Shown: positions 18,417-26,847 of the stretch, in pieces
How the letters are laid out: the number at the start of each line of letters is the position of its first letter
How positions within the stretch are numbered: the stretch's first letter is position 1
Assembly (NCBI RefSeq): GCF_006715285.1
Contig: NZ_VFMX01000001.1
Span: 3,224,001 to 3,288,000 of the forward strand
Origin: Arthrobacter sp. SLBN-83
GTDB lineage: Bacteria; Actinomycetota; Actinomycetes; Actinomycetales; Micrococcaceae
DNA: 64,000 bases
Reading direction: 5' to 3'
Position numbers and translations under genes: made by a program
The notes under the pieces: model-generated
Database searches by the model: none
What the model saw: only the letters and a program-made list of their open reading frames with translations
What the model was told of the DNA's origin: nothing

Positions 18417-19316
18417 TCAGTTCAGTGAGGCCTTGAGAGAGTGCAGGTCGTCCTCGATGCCCTGGTAGAAGACCCGCAGCATGGGCTCGGTCTCCTCGCG
18501 GTCGAGGACCGTAGCCTCCTTGATCATCAGCGCGGACCCCTCGACCTCGGACTGCAGCACCATGTGCGCCCGGCGCAGAGCGTCAGCGCTCTTGCCCTTG
18601 AGCAGCAGGTACTGGTGGATCGAGGTGAACTTGCCACCGACGTGCTGCGTGAGGATGTCATACTGCTCGTTCTGCAGCTCGATCAGGTCAGGGTCGCGGA
18701 CCGCGAGGGCGTGGTTGCGGTGCTCGAGCGAGGCCACCTGGTGGTAGATCCGCTGCGGCTCCTTCGTGGTGACGAAGGCCCACTCGCAGTTCGTGTCGAT
18801 CTTGCGCCAGAAGGCGTCGACCCGGTCCAGGATGCCGATGCGGTCCTCGTCGAAGAGCAGGTACGACGCTGAACCGACGACCAAGTAGACCTGCCCCTCA
18901 CCGCCGTCGGAGAAGTGGATCCGGCCGTCCTCCTCGATGCCGTCGATACCGACGATCGAGTGGAAGTCGCTCGGGTCCGAGCTGCGGCGGGTGAAGACGT
19001 TGCGTGCCCGGGACGGGGCGTATGCCAGCAGGGCGGGCACGTTCATCGCCCGCAGCTCCTTGGTCTTGGTCATGCCGCCGAAGTAGACGATCAGTGCCAG
19101 GCCCCAGATGACGAAGAGCGTGATGAACACCGGACCCGAGCTCGCCACGAAGGTCTGCGTCACCGCCCACAGCAGCGCCAGCGCGCCCCCGCCGAAGAAG
19201 AACAGCTGCTTGATGGGGGAGGGCTTGGCCGCCCAGCCGCCCTTGCTGAGCGTGATCTCGTGGTCGAGGAACGACCTGTTGAGGCTCGTCGGCACCTTGT
19301 ACGACATCTTCGCCAT
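18417..19316 (-). CDS. PrgI/VirB3-like membrane protein with VirB4-N-like domain
   Basis: The product is 299 residues. Two transmembrane segments close together near the N-terminus (about 35-58, FFFGGGALALLWAV, and 62-82, VFITLFVIWGLALIV) follow a short basic stretch, as in PrgI/VirB3. The soluble rest (GQVYLVVGSASYLL, LDRVDAFWRKIDTNCEW, then HQYLLLKGKSADALRRA) resembles the N-terminal domain of VirB4-type proteins. It appears that a PrgI plus VirB4-N part is split from the VirB4-C-like part encoded next. First gene of the leftward transfer operon, with GGGAGA before the ATG. Confidence 0.6.
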   Translation of the reverse strand: MAKMSYKVPTSLNRSFLDHEITLSKGGWAAKPSPIKQLFFFGGGALALLWAVTQTFVASSGPVFITLFVIWGLALIVYFGGMTKTKELRAMNVPALLAYAPSRARNVFTRRSSDPSDFHSIVGIDGIEEDGRIHFSDGGEGQVYLVVGSASYLLFDEDRIGILDRVDAFWRKIDTNCEWAFVTTKEPQRIYHQVASLEHRNHALAVRDPDLIELQNEQYDILTQHVGGKFTSIHQYLLLKGKSADALRRAHMVLQSEVEGSALMIKEATVLDREETEPMLRVFYQGIEDDLHSLKASLN

Positions 19317-19568
19317 GAATCTCTCCCTGCTGCCACCACTGATTTGTCTGCGCCTGTCCGAATGCCCTCATAGATGAGGGATACATGACCACTCTACCTT
19401 AGATAGACCTATCGAATCGAGCGCGACTGACGCAAGAATGGCACCGCCCAGCGACTCGGACGTGCGATCCGATGCCGTCGGGCGGTACCGTGGCGTGCTG
19501 ATTTAAGTGGACGGGCAGTCTATCGGACTGGCATCCGAATAATCATTCAGGAACGAGTCCGCGCAACC
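19317..19568 (-). promoter_or_regulatory. promoter region of the transfer operon
   Basis: This 252-nt gene-free stretch is much more AT-rich than its surroundings. Read leftward it has GATTCGATAGGTCTATC, then a -10-like TAGAGT and a small hairpin (CCTCATCTATGAGG) before the PrgI-like gene. It lies just after the topoisomerase stop, so it may also carry that gene's end. GACTGAC occurs, but no full copy of the 16-bp operator. Confidence 0.5.
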
Positions 19569-21989
19569 TCAGCCGAAGGAGGGGACGAGCTTCTTCTTGC
19601 CGCCCTCGTTCCTCCACTGAAGCTCGGCGTCGAACTTCTTTCCCTTGCTCGAGGTGAAGCCCGTACCCTTGATCGTCTTGCCCGCGGCCAGTGCCGCGAG
19701 CTGGTCGTCGGTGAAGGCAACCCCGCACCAGCTCTTCGGCGGGGAGTCCAGGGAGGCCTCGAAGTCAGGCACGATCTTCTTACCCTCACCCTTCTTCTCC
19801 TCGCGGAAGAAGACCTTGCACTGGAAGCGGTTGCCCTTCTTTGAGACGAAGTCGCTTGACTCGACGCCCTCGCCAACCATGAGGCGGTCGATCTCCTCGG
19901 GCGTAAAGGTGTAGTGGCACCAGGACGCCGGCGGCAGCGCGTTGCCGCTGGCGTCGCGCCGGCCGAAGCCGAGCTTCTGGAACCCGACGAAAGTCCGGCC
20001 CTTGAAGGTGCCCTCGCCAAGCTCGCCGAAGACCTCATAGGCCTTGCCCGTGGTGCTCTTCGCCGAAAACTCGATCGTCTCCCCGGCCAGCAGCCGGGCG
20101 ACCTCGTCGTCGGTGAAGCGGTGGCCGCCCCACTCACGCGCGAACACCACATCCTTGCCCGTCTTGGCCCAGGTGCCCTGCGCCCGCTCCTTCCGGGTGA
20201 CGGCCTCCTCCTTGAGCCCCAGTGCGGAGCGCATCGTCGCGGCGTTCTTCTGCATGGTCGCGATGTCCTCGCGCACCCAGTCGGCCACGACCGCGAGGCG
20301 CTCCTCTGCGCTCGGGCCGGTGCCTACGGCAATCTCCTTCATATCGGCATAGACCTTCTCGGTCAGCGCCAGGTCGCCGATCCGGGTGCCCGGAAGCAGC
20401 CGCCAGCTCATGTCCCCGGCCTCGGCGAGGGTGAGCTTGCGGCCCTTCTCCAGCAGCAGCGGGTACTTCGTCTTCGTCGAGGTCACCTCGGAGTACGTCG
20501 AGGTCCGGGTGGCACCCGTGCCCACGTCGCGCTTCTCCAGCTGCTTCATCAGCCACTTCATGCTCGGGTGCTCGGGGCGCTTGTTCGCACCCTCGAAGAC
20601 GAAGGGCTCAGCGTTGGTGCCCAGGCCCTTGGCCGACTCGTTCTCGTCGCCCTCGGCGGTGTCGTCGCCGGCGTCCGGATCGAACACCGCCTTCCAGCCC
20701 GCCGACATGGGCACGTTGGCGATGCCCACGAAGTCCGGATAGTCCTTGACGTGGCCCTTCTGCTGCTCGTAGACGTAGTCCTCGGCAATCATCGCCAGGT
20801 AGTTCTTGCCCAGGGTCTCGTAGATCAGGCGGCCGGCCTTGCCGAAACGCTGCTCGACGTCGTCCAGCGAGGACGGCACCTTCGGGCCGGGACGGTTCGC
20901 ACCGTGCGCCCCCTGCGGCTTCACGTGGGCCTTGCGCGGCTCGCGGTGCGTCAGATGCTTGCGATCCACCCCGACCACGCCGGCGATCTTGTCCACCAGA
21001 GGCGCAAGCTCGTTGAACTGCTCAGGCGTGATCGTTTTGTCCTCGGTGCGCGGGTAGCTCACGACCTGGGCCTCGTACATGGACTGGTAGGTCGAGAGCA
21101 CCAGCTGGGCCCTGATTCCCTTGCCGACCAGGATGGACGAGAGTGCGGCCAGGTCCAGCAGCTTCGGTGGCGGGGTCTGTTTCGTCGCCTTGCCGTCGAG
21201 CACGACGGGGGAGGGGTCGTACTGGTTCGGCACCTGGTCCTTCTGGTCGAACCGCGGCTCCTCCGGGTTCGTGTACATCACGTCGTTCTCGTCACGGAAC
21301 CGGTTCTGGAAGAACGGCTTCTTGACGTAGTCGTTATACGCCTTCAGCTGGTCGCCGACGAGCTTGACCATCGCCGACTTCAGCCGGCCCTGGCGCAGCA
21401 CCATGTCCTGCCCGGACTGGCGGGCCATGTTCGTGGCGATGCGGGTGAACTGCATCGAGAGCAGGTCGAACTGTGAGCGGTAGCGCGCCTTGCGGTACTC
21501 GTCGAAGTCCAGGAGTGACGGAATGACCTTGCGCGCGGCGAAGGCCTTCTGCAGCGAGGCCGGAGCCTCATCAGTGAAGTACATGCGCGACCACTTGCCC
21601 GGCTTCAGCCCCAACTCGAGGAAGGCATTGACCGCGATCATGCCGCCCTCGCCCGTGGGGTCGACGTCGGTGGCGATCGCGATCTCGTCGCACTTGCCCA
21701 GGGTCCGCTTCACGTCCGCGGCGACAGCGCTCGCGTTCTTGATCACCTCCAGGCTCCAGTCCAGCTGCTGAGGGTCCCAGGGCAGGTTGCCCAGGTCCCA
21801 GGTCCGGTACTTCCCGGCCACGTCCGGATCCGCCACCATCCGGTGCGGATCGACGAACTCGTACAGGTGCCCCCGGGCGTGGGCGATGACGAACTGCTCC
21901 CCGTTGTACGTGCCGTTCATGCCGCCGAGGGCTGCAGCGAAGTGCCGCGCCGCGCTCGGCTTCTCGGTGAGGATCCCGACAACCATCAT
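19569..21989 (-). CDS. type IA DNA topoisomerase (TopB/TraE-like)
   Basis: Two adjacent ATG codons follow AAAGGGAG; the start gives MMVVGILTEKPSAARHF, a standard TOPRIM opening. About 806 residues. Visible motifs are IATDVDPTGEGG (TOPRIM acidic DxD), RFTRIATNMA-type helices, SYPRTEDKTIT with the catalytic tyrosine, and ETLGKNYL. The C-terminus has three repeats of the type FTDDEVARLLAGETIEF, each about 75 residues, in place of zinc fingers, as in plasmid and phage topoisomerases. It should relax or decatenate DNA during transfer or replication. Its promoter carries two copies of the 16-bp operator. Confidence 0.9.
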   Translation of the reverse strand: MMVVGILTEKPSAARHFAAALGGMNGTYNGEQFVIAHARGHLYEFVDPHRMVADPDVAGKYRTWDLGNLPWDPQQLDWSLEVIKNASAVAADVKRTLGKCDEIAIATDVDPTGEGGMIAVNAFLELGLKPGKWSRMYFTDEAPASLQKAFAARKVIPSLLDFDEYRKARYRSQFDLLSMQFTRIATNMARQSGQDMVLRQGRLKSAMVKLVGDQLKAYNDYVKKPFFQNRFRDENDVMYTNPEEPRFDQKDQVPNQYDPSPVVLDGKATKQTPPPKLLDLAALSSILVGKGIRAQLVLSTYQSMYEAQVVSYPRTEDKTITPEQFNELAPLVDKIAGVVGVDRKHLTHREPRKAHVKPQGAHGANRPGPKVPSSLDDVEQRFGKAGRLIYETLGKNYLAMIAEDYVYEQQKGHVKDYPDFVGIANVPMSAGWKAVFDPDAGDDTAEGDENESAKGLGTNAEPFVFEGANKRPEHPSMKWLMKQLEKRDVGTGATRTSTYSEVTSTKTKYPLLLEKGRKLTLAEAGDMSWRLLPGTRIGDLALTEKVYADMKEIAVGTGPSAEERLAVVADWVREDIATMQKNAATMRSALGLKEEAVTRKERAQGTWAKTGKDVVFAREWGGHRFTDDEVARLLAGETIEFSAKSTTGKAYEVFGELGEGTFKGRTFVGFQKLGFGRRDASGNALPPASWCHYTFTPEEIDRLMVGEGVESSDFVSKKGNRFQCKVFFREEKKGEGKKIVPDFEASLDSPPKSWCGVAFTDDQLAALAAGKTIKGTGFTSSKGKKFDAELQWRNEGGKKKLVPSFG

Positions 21990-22006
21990 GACTCCCTTTC
22001 GTCGGT

Positions 22007-22038
22007 GACTCATAAACCAGTCGACTCATAAATCAGTC
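22007..22038. promoter_or_regulatory. tandem 16-bp operators
   Basis: GACTCATAAACCAGTC is followed immediately by GACTCATAAATCAGTC. Each is itself an imperfect inverted repeat (GACT...AGTC). On the leftward strand a GATAGACT -10-like box lies just upstream, so a bound repressor would block the topoisomerase promoter. Confidence 0.7.
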
Positions 22039-22226
22039 ACAAGTCTATCGATAGAATGAGTTGAATGGCGAGTCTAAGCGAGTCGCACAGCGAGTCGAAT
22101 GGGAGCGGCGAGACCCGCGCCGGCACGCCGGTCAGAGAGGGCCTGGATCATTCACGGCGACCCCGGATCGAGGTAACGTCTATAGAGTCGCCACCCGCTC
22201 ACGCCCGACCCAGGAGCACGAATCCC

Positions 22227-22718
22227 ATGGCCCTCGACCACGCTTTCCTGCGCACACCACAGGACTTCAGCAGCATGCTCATCGAGATGCAGGAGGGCAG
22301 CTGGCCGCCGGACGAGGCGGACATCATCCGTATCGCCCAGGGGTGCTCGATGCTGATCGAGTGCATCGATGCCTGGGAGAGCGCCACGCACGGCAAGAAC
22401 GTCTTCGACGTCGCCCGCGGAGAGATCTGCACGGCCGACGTACGGCGGCTCCTCGCCCAGGAGGTCTCACTGAGCTACGAGGGCGACGTCGCGGTGCTGC
22501 TGGTGCCGCCTGCGGACGAACGTGTGCGCGTGGAAATCCGTGCCGACGTCGACGAATACCAGGGCCTGCTGCGCCGTCCGGAGATGGTCCTGGATTGGGA
22601 GCAGGATGGTAAGCAGCACGAGCACTACATCTCACTCAAGCCCAAGGGCGCGCACTGGTACATGCTGTCGCAGCTGCGTGACGACATGAAGGAAGGCCGG
22701 CTCACCGTCCGGTCCTAG
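22227..22718 (+). CDS. hypothetical acidic protein
   Basis: The frame is open from 22065, but AGGAG precedes the ATG that gives MALDHAFLRTPQDF, so 163 residues are preferred. The product is acidic and largely helical at the N-terminus, with a beta-rich middle (VSLSYEGDVAVLLVPP) and a KPKGAHWYMLSQLRDD end. It is not recognised. A TCTATAGAGT element about 50 nt upstream may be its -10. It is divergent from the topoisomerase and convergent with the Abi gene. Confidence 0.6.
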   Translation: MALDHAFLRTPQDFSSMLIEMQEGSWPPDEADIIRIAQGCSMLIECIDAWESATHGKNVFDVARGEICTADVRRLLAQEVSLSYEGDVAVLLVPPADERVRVEIRADVDEYQGLLRRPEMVLDWEQDGKQHEHYISLKPKGAHWYMLSQLRDDMKEGRLTVRS

Positions 22719-22725
22719 CTCCGCC

Positions 22726-23706
22726 TCAGCCGCGCCAGAGCTCGAGCGACTCCCAGCCCACAGGCGCGCCCATCGACTCGATGGTCAGGGCGTGTGAGAC
22801 CGGGAATTGGCGAAGCAGAGCCGCCAGCCGACCGGACCAACCGGTGTCCGGGTCGATGGCGCGCAGCAGGTACGCGATTACGGCCAGGGCGTTGTACGTG
22901 CCGAAGACACCCTTGGCGGTCTGCTCATCGCGCAGGTGGTCCAGCACCGGCACCACTCCGACCTTCGGCCGCGACGGCGCGTTCTGGAGCTTGCGGTTGA
23001 ACAGTCGGGCATGGTGGGCAGCGACGTTCCGCACGTAGTTCAGGCTGGCGAGCCAGCTGATCATGACCTTCTTCGTCGGCACGCCGAACTCACGGGCAAT
23101 CTCCTCGGCATCCTGCTGGTGCATGCCGCGGTAAAGCACGCACAGGTGTCCCAGCTCAAGGATCTCCGTCAGCGCCCACACCGGCATCCTGTCGTCGTAC
23201 TTCTGCCTGAAGTGCTCCACGAACTGCTCGTCGGAGCTGGCCCGCCGCTCGTTGACGCGCTGGAGCCAACGCACATGCGGGCTCGGCGCGGGATCCCGCA
23301 CATCGGTGCTCTCGGCTGTGAAGGCCTCGGTGAAGCACTCCGGGTCCTCGTAGGCGAAAGGGGACCGGCGGCCGAGGACATAGCCGATCCGCATCCGCGC
23401 GGCGACCTCGATGCGTTCGACGCCGTCCATGACGAGCATGCGCAGCTGCCGGTCGAAGTCGATGATCTCCTCAGCGTGGCGCAACGTCGTGCCCGGCCGG
23501 TAGCCGCTGAGCACCCGGATGCGGGAGCGCCCGTCCTCGTCGGCGTAGCGCTCGGACTCGCGGAAGGGGTAGAGGTAGCCGGTGAGGCGGTAGTAGCCGA
23601 CGGCACCCAGCAGCACGGCTGCCCGGTCCCCGACGTCGGCCCCGTGCCACGCCAGCCGGTCGATCTGCGCGTCGACCGACAGCCATGGCTTCGCGTACTC
23701 CGCCAC
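22726..23706 (-). CDS. Abi_2 (AbiD/AbiF-like) family protein
   Basis: The 326-residue protein shows the Abi_2 pattern. GYYRLTGYLYPFR lies at about 35-50, then DFDRQLRMLVMDGVERIEVAARMRI, and the HEPN-type motif NYVRNVAAHHARLFNR (RxxxxH ribonuclease signature) at about 225-240. The family causes abortive infection of phage-infected lactococci; RNase activity is expected from the HEPN motif but not shown for this protein. A terminator-like hairpin lies 22 nt before the start (see next). It is convergent with the preceding hypothetical gene and monocistronic. Confidence 0.85.
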   Translation of the reverse strand: MAEYAKPWLSVDAQIDRLAWHGADVGDRAAVLLGAVGYYRLTGYLYPFRESERYADEDGRSRIRVLSGYRPGTTLRHAEEIIDFDRQLRMLVMDGVERIEVAARMRIGYVLGRRSPFAYEDPECFTEAFTAESTDVRDPAPSPHVRWLQRVNERRASSDEQFVEHFRQKYDDRMPVWALTEILELGHLCVLYRGMHQQDAEEIAREFGVPTKKVMISWLASLNYVRNVAAHHARLFNRKLQNAPSRPKVGVVPVLDHLRDEQTAKGVFGTYNALAVIAYLLRAIDPDTGWSGRLAALLRQFPVSHALTIESMGAPVGWESLELWRG

Positions 23707-23727
23707 GTTCCTCCCCCTGAAAAGAAA

Positions 23728-23758
23728 ATCAGCCCGCGCCTTGCGGCAACGGGCTGAT
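23728..23758 (-). ncRNA. terminator-like leader RNA in front of the Abi gene
   Basis: Read leftward, ATCAGCCCG pairs with CGGGCTGAT (9 bp). An inner GCC-GCAA-GGC stem caps the hairpin and TTTCTTTT follows, i.e. a complete intrinsic terminator before the Abi start. A TATAG-like -10 lies about 15 nt upstream of the hairpin. Abi_2 genes in other bacteria are reported to have a structured RNA (abiF motif) just upstream; whether this is a member cannot be decided by eye. It could be an sRNA, an attenuator or an antitoxin RNA. Confidence 0.6.
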
Positions 23759-23821
23759 CGTGATGGCTATAAAGTAGCACGGATCGTCTGTCCATGCATC
23801 GCTGATGCTGTACGGCGCTGA

Positions 23822-24364
23822 TCACCGTCCGGGCGGCAGCGCGACGCCCAGACGAACCCGGTAGGCCTTCAGGACCTTGCCGAGCGTCTTCAGGTTCTCC
23901 GGATGGTCTACACCGGACTCCAGCTCCCTGATCCGGATCGGACGGACGCCGGCGACCTCGGCGACCTGCTTGTGGGAGGCCTTCCCCCGGAGCTTGACCA
24001 ACAGGTCCGGCAGGTCCTCGTCAAGGTCCTCGAACATGCGGAACTTCTCGGCGGTCCCCATGCGGGTATGACCCAGGTGCCAGTGGCCACAGTGTCCACA
24101 GCTGTACCAGCTCGTCGAGGGATCCTCGCGGAGCCGGTCCGGAATCTCGCCCTCGCTGCGGTAGCGGCGCTTGAAGACCTTCTTCCCTTCGCGCATGGTC
24201 GTGCACTCGCGCGGGGCGTCCTCGGCCCGGGAGGCGGGGTTGGACATCCCCGCGCACCGGGGAGCGCAGTACAGCCCGAGCAGCACCGGGTCCTGGGGAC
24301 GCAGCGCCAGACCCTTGCCACACCCCTTGCACCGCTGTCTCTTCGGGAACAGCACCTCAGCCAC
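23822..24364 (-). CDS. Xre-family regulator with N-terminal zinc-ribbon motifs
   Basis: Of 180 residues, the C-terminal 60 form a helix-turn-helix of the Xre type (KLRGKASHKQVAEVAGVRPIRIRELESG). The N-terminus has a CKGCG/CAPRC pair and the centre YSCGHCGHWHLGH, both plausible zinc sites. It is the last gene of the leftward operon starting at 26445 and overlaps the HNH gene by 8 nt. The zinc motifs may help it bind DNA or a partner. It is a candidate, not proven, for the repressor of the 16-bp operators. Confidence 0.7.
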   Translation of the reverse strand: MAEVLFPKRQRCKGCGKGLALRPQDPVLLGLYCAPRCAGMSNPASRAEDAPRECTTMREGKKVFKRRYRSEGEIPDRLREDPSTSWYSCGHCGHWHLGHTRMGTAEKFRMFEDLDEDLPDLLVKLRGKASHKQVAEVAGVRPIRIRELESGVDHPENLKTLGKVLKAYRVRLGVALPPGR

Positions 24365-25004
24365 GCCCGGCCTCCTTCATTTCTGCGTTGCCGGACCGGT
24401 CGTCGCGGCCCTCCTCAGCCTTCTTCCTGGCGCGCCTCTCGCGCGCCGCCGCCCGGATCCGGGCGCGGTAATCGGGGTCATCGCGGTACCGCTGCCGCTG
24501 CCGCTGCTTCTTGCGCTCGGCCCGCTGCGGGTCCGCGGCGATGTACCTGGCGCTGGCAGCAGCCTGGTCGGCCCGGAACTGCGGGTCCTGGCGGTACCGG
24601 CGGGAGTGGTCGCGCTTGCAGGGACGGCACACCCAGGTGCCGTCCTTGGCCCAGTAGCCGTTGTCGGCGTCCATCGTGTGCCCGCGGGCACAGGTACGGC
24701 TGCCCGGCCGGCGCAGCGGCTTGGCCCCCTTCTGCATGTGCCCGGGGTTGACGCAGGCACTGCGACCACAGGCCATCCGCAGGATCTCGTCCTGCGTCAG
24801 GGACCCGAGCCCGAGCTCCTGCTGCAGGGCCTCCCAGGCGTATCGGCGCGGCGTGGCCGAGGATCGGCCGTTCGACAGGCCGAAGCGGCCCGAGGCGGTC
24901 CAGACCCAGCAGCCTGTGCCGTCGAGCCTGCCCGCCTCCTTATCGACCTTCTCCCAGAACCGCTCGGCGTCGGTCGCTGTACTCCTGTGCGTGGCGGTGC
25001 TCAC
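24357..25004 (-). CDS. HNH endonuclease
   Basis: The protein has 215 residues. The N-terminal 100 carry an HNH pattern: GTGCWVWTASGRFG, ATPRRYAWEA, then CGRSACVNPGHM (Cys pair plus N..H). A second zinc-ribbon-like unit follows (TCARGHTMDAD with VCRPCKRD), then a very basic helical tail (RRYRQDP repeats). It is co-transcribed with its neighbours by short overlaps. HNH proteins of this build are common on phages and plasmids, either as homing nucleases or as packaging or restriction nucleases. Confidence 0.75.
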   Translation of the reverse strand: MSTATHRSTATDAERFWEKVDKEAGRLDGTGCWVWTASGRFGLSNGRSSATPRRYAWEALQQELGLGSLTQDEILRMACGRSACVNPGHMQKGAKPLRRPGSRTCARGHTMDADNGYWAKDGTWVCRPCKRDHSRRYRQDPQFRADQAAASARYIAADPQRAERKKQRQRQRYRDDPDYRARIRAAARERRARKKAEEGRDDRSGNAEMKEAGRG

Positions 25005-26038
25005 CGGATCGGCCGCCCTTCCCGCTCGCGCTCGAGCTTCGCCTGCTTCTTCGTCGCCTCCCGCACCCGGTCCCGGACGAAGACCGCGTCCTTGTGCGTG
25101 ATCGGAGCCTCGTGGACATTGTGCGAGCCGCGCAGGAAGTTGCTCGTGCGGTCCGCGATCGAGTACGCGAGTGCCTGCTCGATCGCCGCGCTGGTCTCCT
25201 TTACCTCACCCAGCTGCCCGTGCAGCGCGGCCAGGCCTTGGGTCTGCTCACGGCCCATCTGCTCCAGGGCTTCCATGCGCGCCGCGATGCTGCCCAGCAG
25301 CGGATCACGGGAGCGGAACAGCTGCGCCGCGCGCCGGGTGGCAGCATCGGTCGCCAGTCCAAGGTCGAGCTGGGCCAGCAGAAAGGCCGTGACCAGGCTT
25401 GCCTGGCTCAACCGCTCGGTGAACTCGCGGGCCGCCGTGTCGCCGACGCCGAGCTCACGGACGGCCGCTGAGCGCAGCTGCTCCCGCAGCGCGCCGACGA
25501 TGGCCTCGGGCAGGGCCCGGACGGCAGGCTGGCTCTTCACGCCGTCGAGCCGGAAGCCGCTCTGTGGCAACGACTCGCTGCCCTCGTCCCCTCCGCCGGA
25601 GCCGCCCCTGGCCGCCGCAGACTGCACGGCCTCCTGATGGTCGGTGTGCTGGAGCGGGACGGGCGGGAGGAGGTTGGCATCTTCCGGCGGCGACACCGGG
25701 AGGGCCGCGGGGTGTGCTTCGGCGTCTGCGTCGTCGTGCACCTGCGGCATCGCTGCTGTGTCCACGACGACGGCGTCGCTCTGGGCCGGGGGAGTGGCGC
25801 TGCCTGCTCCCGAGCCTCCCCGCTGGCCGGCACCGGTTTCCCGGTCAAGGTTCTCGGCGCTCTGCTGCGGGGCCTCATCCTTCTCCGGCGTGTCCTGCTC
25901 CGGCTCCGCCGGCTGTGCCCGTTCCTGGGCCCGCTTCAGGCCCTCGCTCCCGCCGGTCCGGTACGCATCGAGGAAGGACGTGTCGACGTCCATCAGCTCG
26001 TCGGTGGACGGCATGATCTCGTTCAGCCCCTGGCTCAC
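25001..26038 (-). CDS. large hypothetical protein of the 26.4-kb operon
   Basis: The protein has 345 residues, with an acidic, disordered Glu/Pro/Ala-rich first half and a helical second half (about 165-345). The latter contains LREQLRSAAVREL, RMEALEQMGREQTQGLAALHGQLGEVKETSAAIEQAL, a probable coiled coil, and a basic end. There is no recognised domain. It overlaps the upstream small gene by 4 nt, so the two are likely partners, for example as relaxosome or partition accessory proteins; this is inference from layout only. Confidence 0.6.
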   Translation of the reverse strand: MSQGLNEIMPSTDELMDVDTSFLDAYRTGGSEGLKRAQERAQPAEPEQDTPEKDEAPQQSAENLDRETGAGQRGGSGAGSATPPAQSDAVVVDTAAMPQVHDDADAEAHPAALPVSPPEDANLLPPVPLQHTDHQEAVQSAAARGGSGGGDEGSESLPQSGFRLDGVKSQPAVRALPEAIVGALREQLRSAAVRELGVGDTAAREFTERLSQASLVTAFLLAQLDLGLATDAATRRAAQLFRSRDPLLGSIAARMEALEQMGREQTQGLAALHGQLGEVKETSAAIEQALAYSIADRTSNFLRGSHNVHEAPITHKDAVFVRDRVREATKKQAKLEREREGRPIR

Positions 26039-26445
26039 GTCAGCTCCCCGTTCTCCTCGTCCAGCAGATAGTTGTCGCCCCTGGTCAGCCCGAGCAGGGA
26101 ATCGAAGCCCATGGTCACGACCCGCTCGAGGTTGGCGTTGTTCGTCGAAAGCGCCTTGAGCTCGTCGACGACCTGGTTGATGCGCGCGGTGAGCAGATCA
26201 GGGATGTCGAAGTCGAGATTCTCGCGCCGGATCTTCTCGGCGATCGCCTCGGCGTAGTACTCGTTGGCGGAGGGGTAGCCGCGCCGCTGCGCCCAGTACT
26301 CCGCCCGCTGCTTCTCGTCCGAGGACAGGCGGGTAAAGACCCGCTCCCTGCGGTCGCTGCCGTTCTGGTCGGTGCTCGGTCCACCGGACCTGGTCGCAGC
26401 CCGCGCAGCGGGAGGCGCAGCCTTCGGCTCGTCGACGACGGTCAT
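26035..26445 (-). CDS. small protein with ribbon-helix-helix-like segment
   Basis: Of 136 residues, the segment ERVFTRLSSDEKQRAEYWAQRRGYPSANEYYAEAIAEKIR (about 33-72) has the beta strand and two helices of a CopG/Arc-type DNA-binding fold, followed by a helical C-terminus. First gene of the operon; its promoter carries a 16-bp operator, so it could be autoregulatory. Start ATG with AGGAGAG upstream. Alternatively it is a mobilisation accessory protein. Confidence 0.6.
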   Translation of the reverse strand: MTVVDEPKAAPPAARAATRSGGPSTDQNGSDRRERVFTRLSSDEKQRAEYWAQRRGYPSANEYYAEAIAEKIRRENLDFDIPDLLTARINQVVDELKALSTNNANLERVVTMGFDSLLGLTRGDNYLLDEENGELT

Positions 26446-26468
26446 GTCTGGCCTCTCCTGTCATATTC

Positions 26469-26484
26469 GACTGATGTACGAGTC
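26469..26484 (-). promoter_or_regulatory. 16-bp operator with TAGAAT -10
   Basis: Leftward strand: GACTCGTACATCAGTC, two differences from the copy at 22023. A TTAGAAT box ends one base upstream, so the operator covers the start of transcription. Confidence 0.7.
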
Positions 26485-26690
26485 CATTCTAACGTCATTC
26501 GAATGCCTGTCACGAATGATTGGGCAATGACTTGTGACAGACCTTTGGGAGAGGTCGGGCAGAGAGGTAGGGTCATCTGCGTCACCCGGTCAGCGCCTGA
26601 TCGCGTGTCCCAGGCGGCCTCGGTTCCTCGACCCCAAGGCCGGGGCCGCTGGACGTTGGTTCGCACCTCCCGTTCGTGGGAAAAAGAGAA
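26485..26690. other. gene-free region between divergent units
   Basis: This region contains an AT-richer stretch with the inverted repeat CTGTCAC...GTGACAG (about 26507-26540) and TTCGAATG. No convincing CDS was seen on either strand. Confidence 0.4.
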
Positions 26691-26721
26691 GGCCCCGACG
26701 CGCATGAAGCGCACCGGGGCC
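26691..26721. terminator. bidirectional terminator
   Basis: GGCCCCG and CGGGGCC with inner GCGC pairs; TTTATT follows rightward and CTTCTCTTTTT leftward. It insulates umuDC from transcription out of the region to its left. Confidence 0.7.
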
Positions 26722-26818
26722 TTTATTCCTGGCTGCCGTCCCAGAGCCCAGGCCTGTCCAGTCCGCCCGGCATTTTGCTCCACGTTGCGCGCCGTTCCCG
26801 CCCGGGCGTACGATTCCA

Positions 26819-26834
26819 TCGAACATATGTTCGA
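26819..26834 (+). promoter_or_regulatory. perfect LexA (SOS) box
   Basis: TCGAACATATGTTCGA is a perfect palindrome fitting TCGAAC-N4-GTTCGA, 13 nt before the umuD start codon. Confidence 0.9.
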
Positions 26835-26847
26835 AAAGGAAGTGGAC

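Noticed and set aside
22045..22054. CTATCGATAG as a LexA box
   Set aside because: It lacks the GAAC/GTTC halves of the actinobacterial SOS box; it is more likely part of overlapping -10 elements.
26503..26847. Longer UmuD reading frame
   Set aside because: It runs through the terminator and the LexA box; the ATG at 26848 has a ribosome binding site and fits UmuD length.
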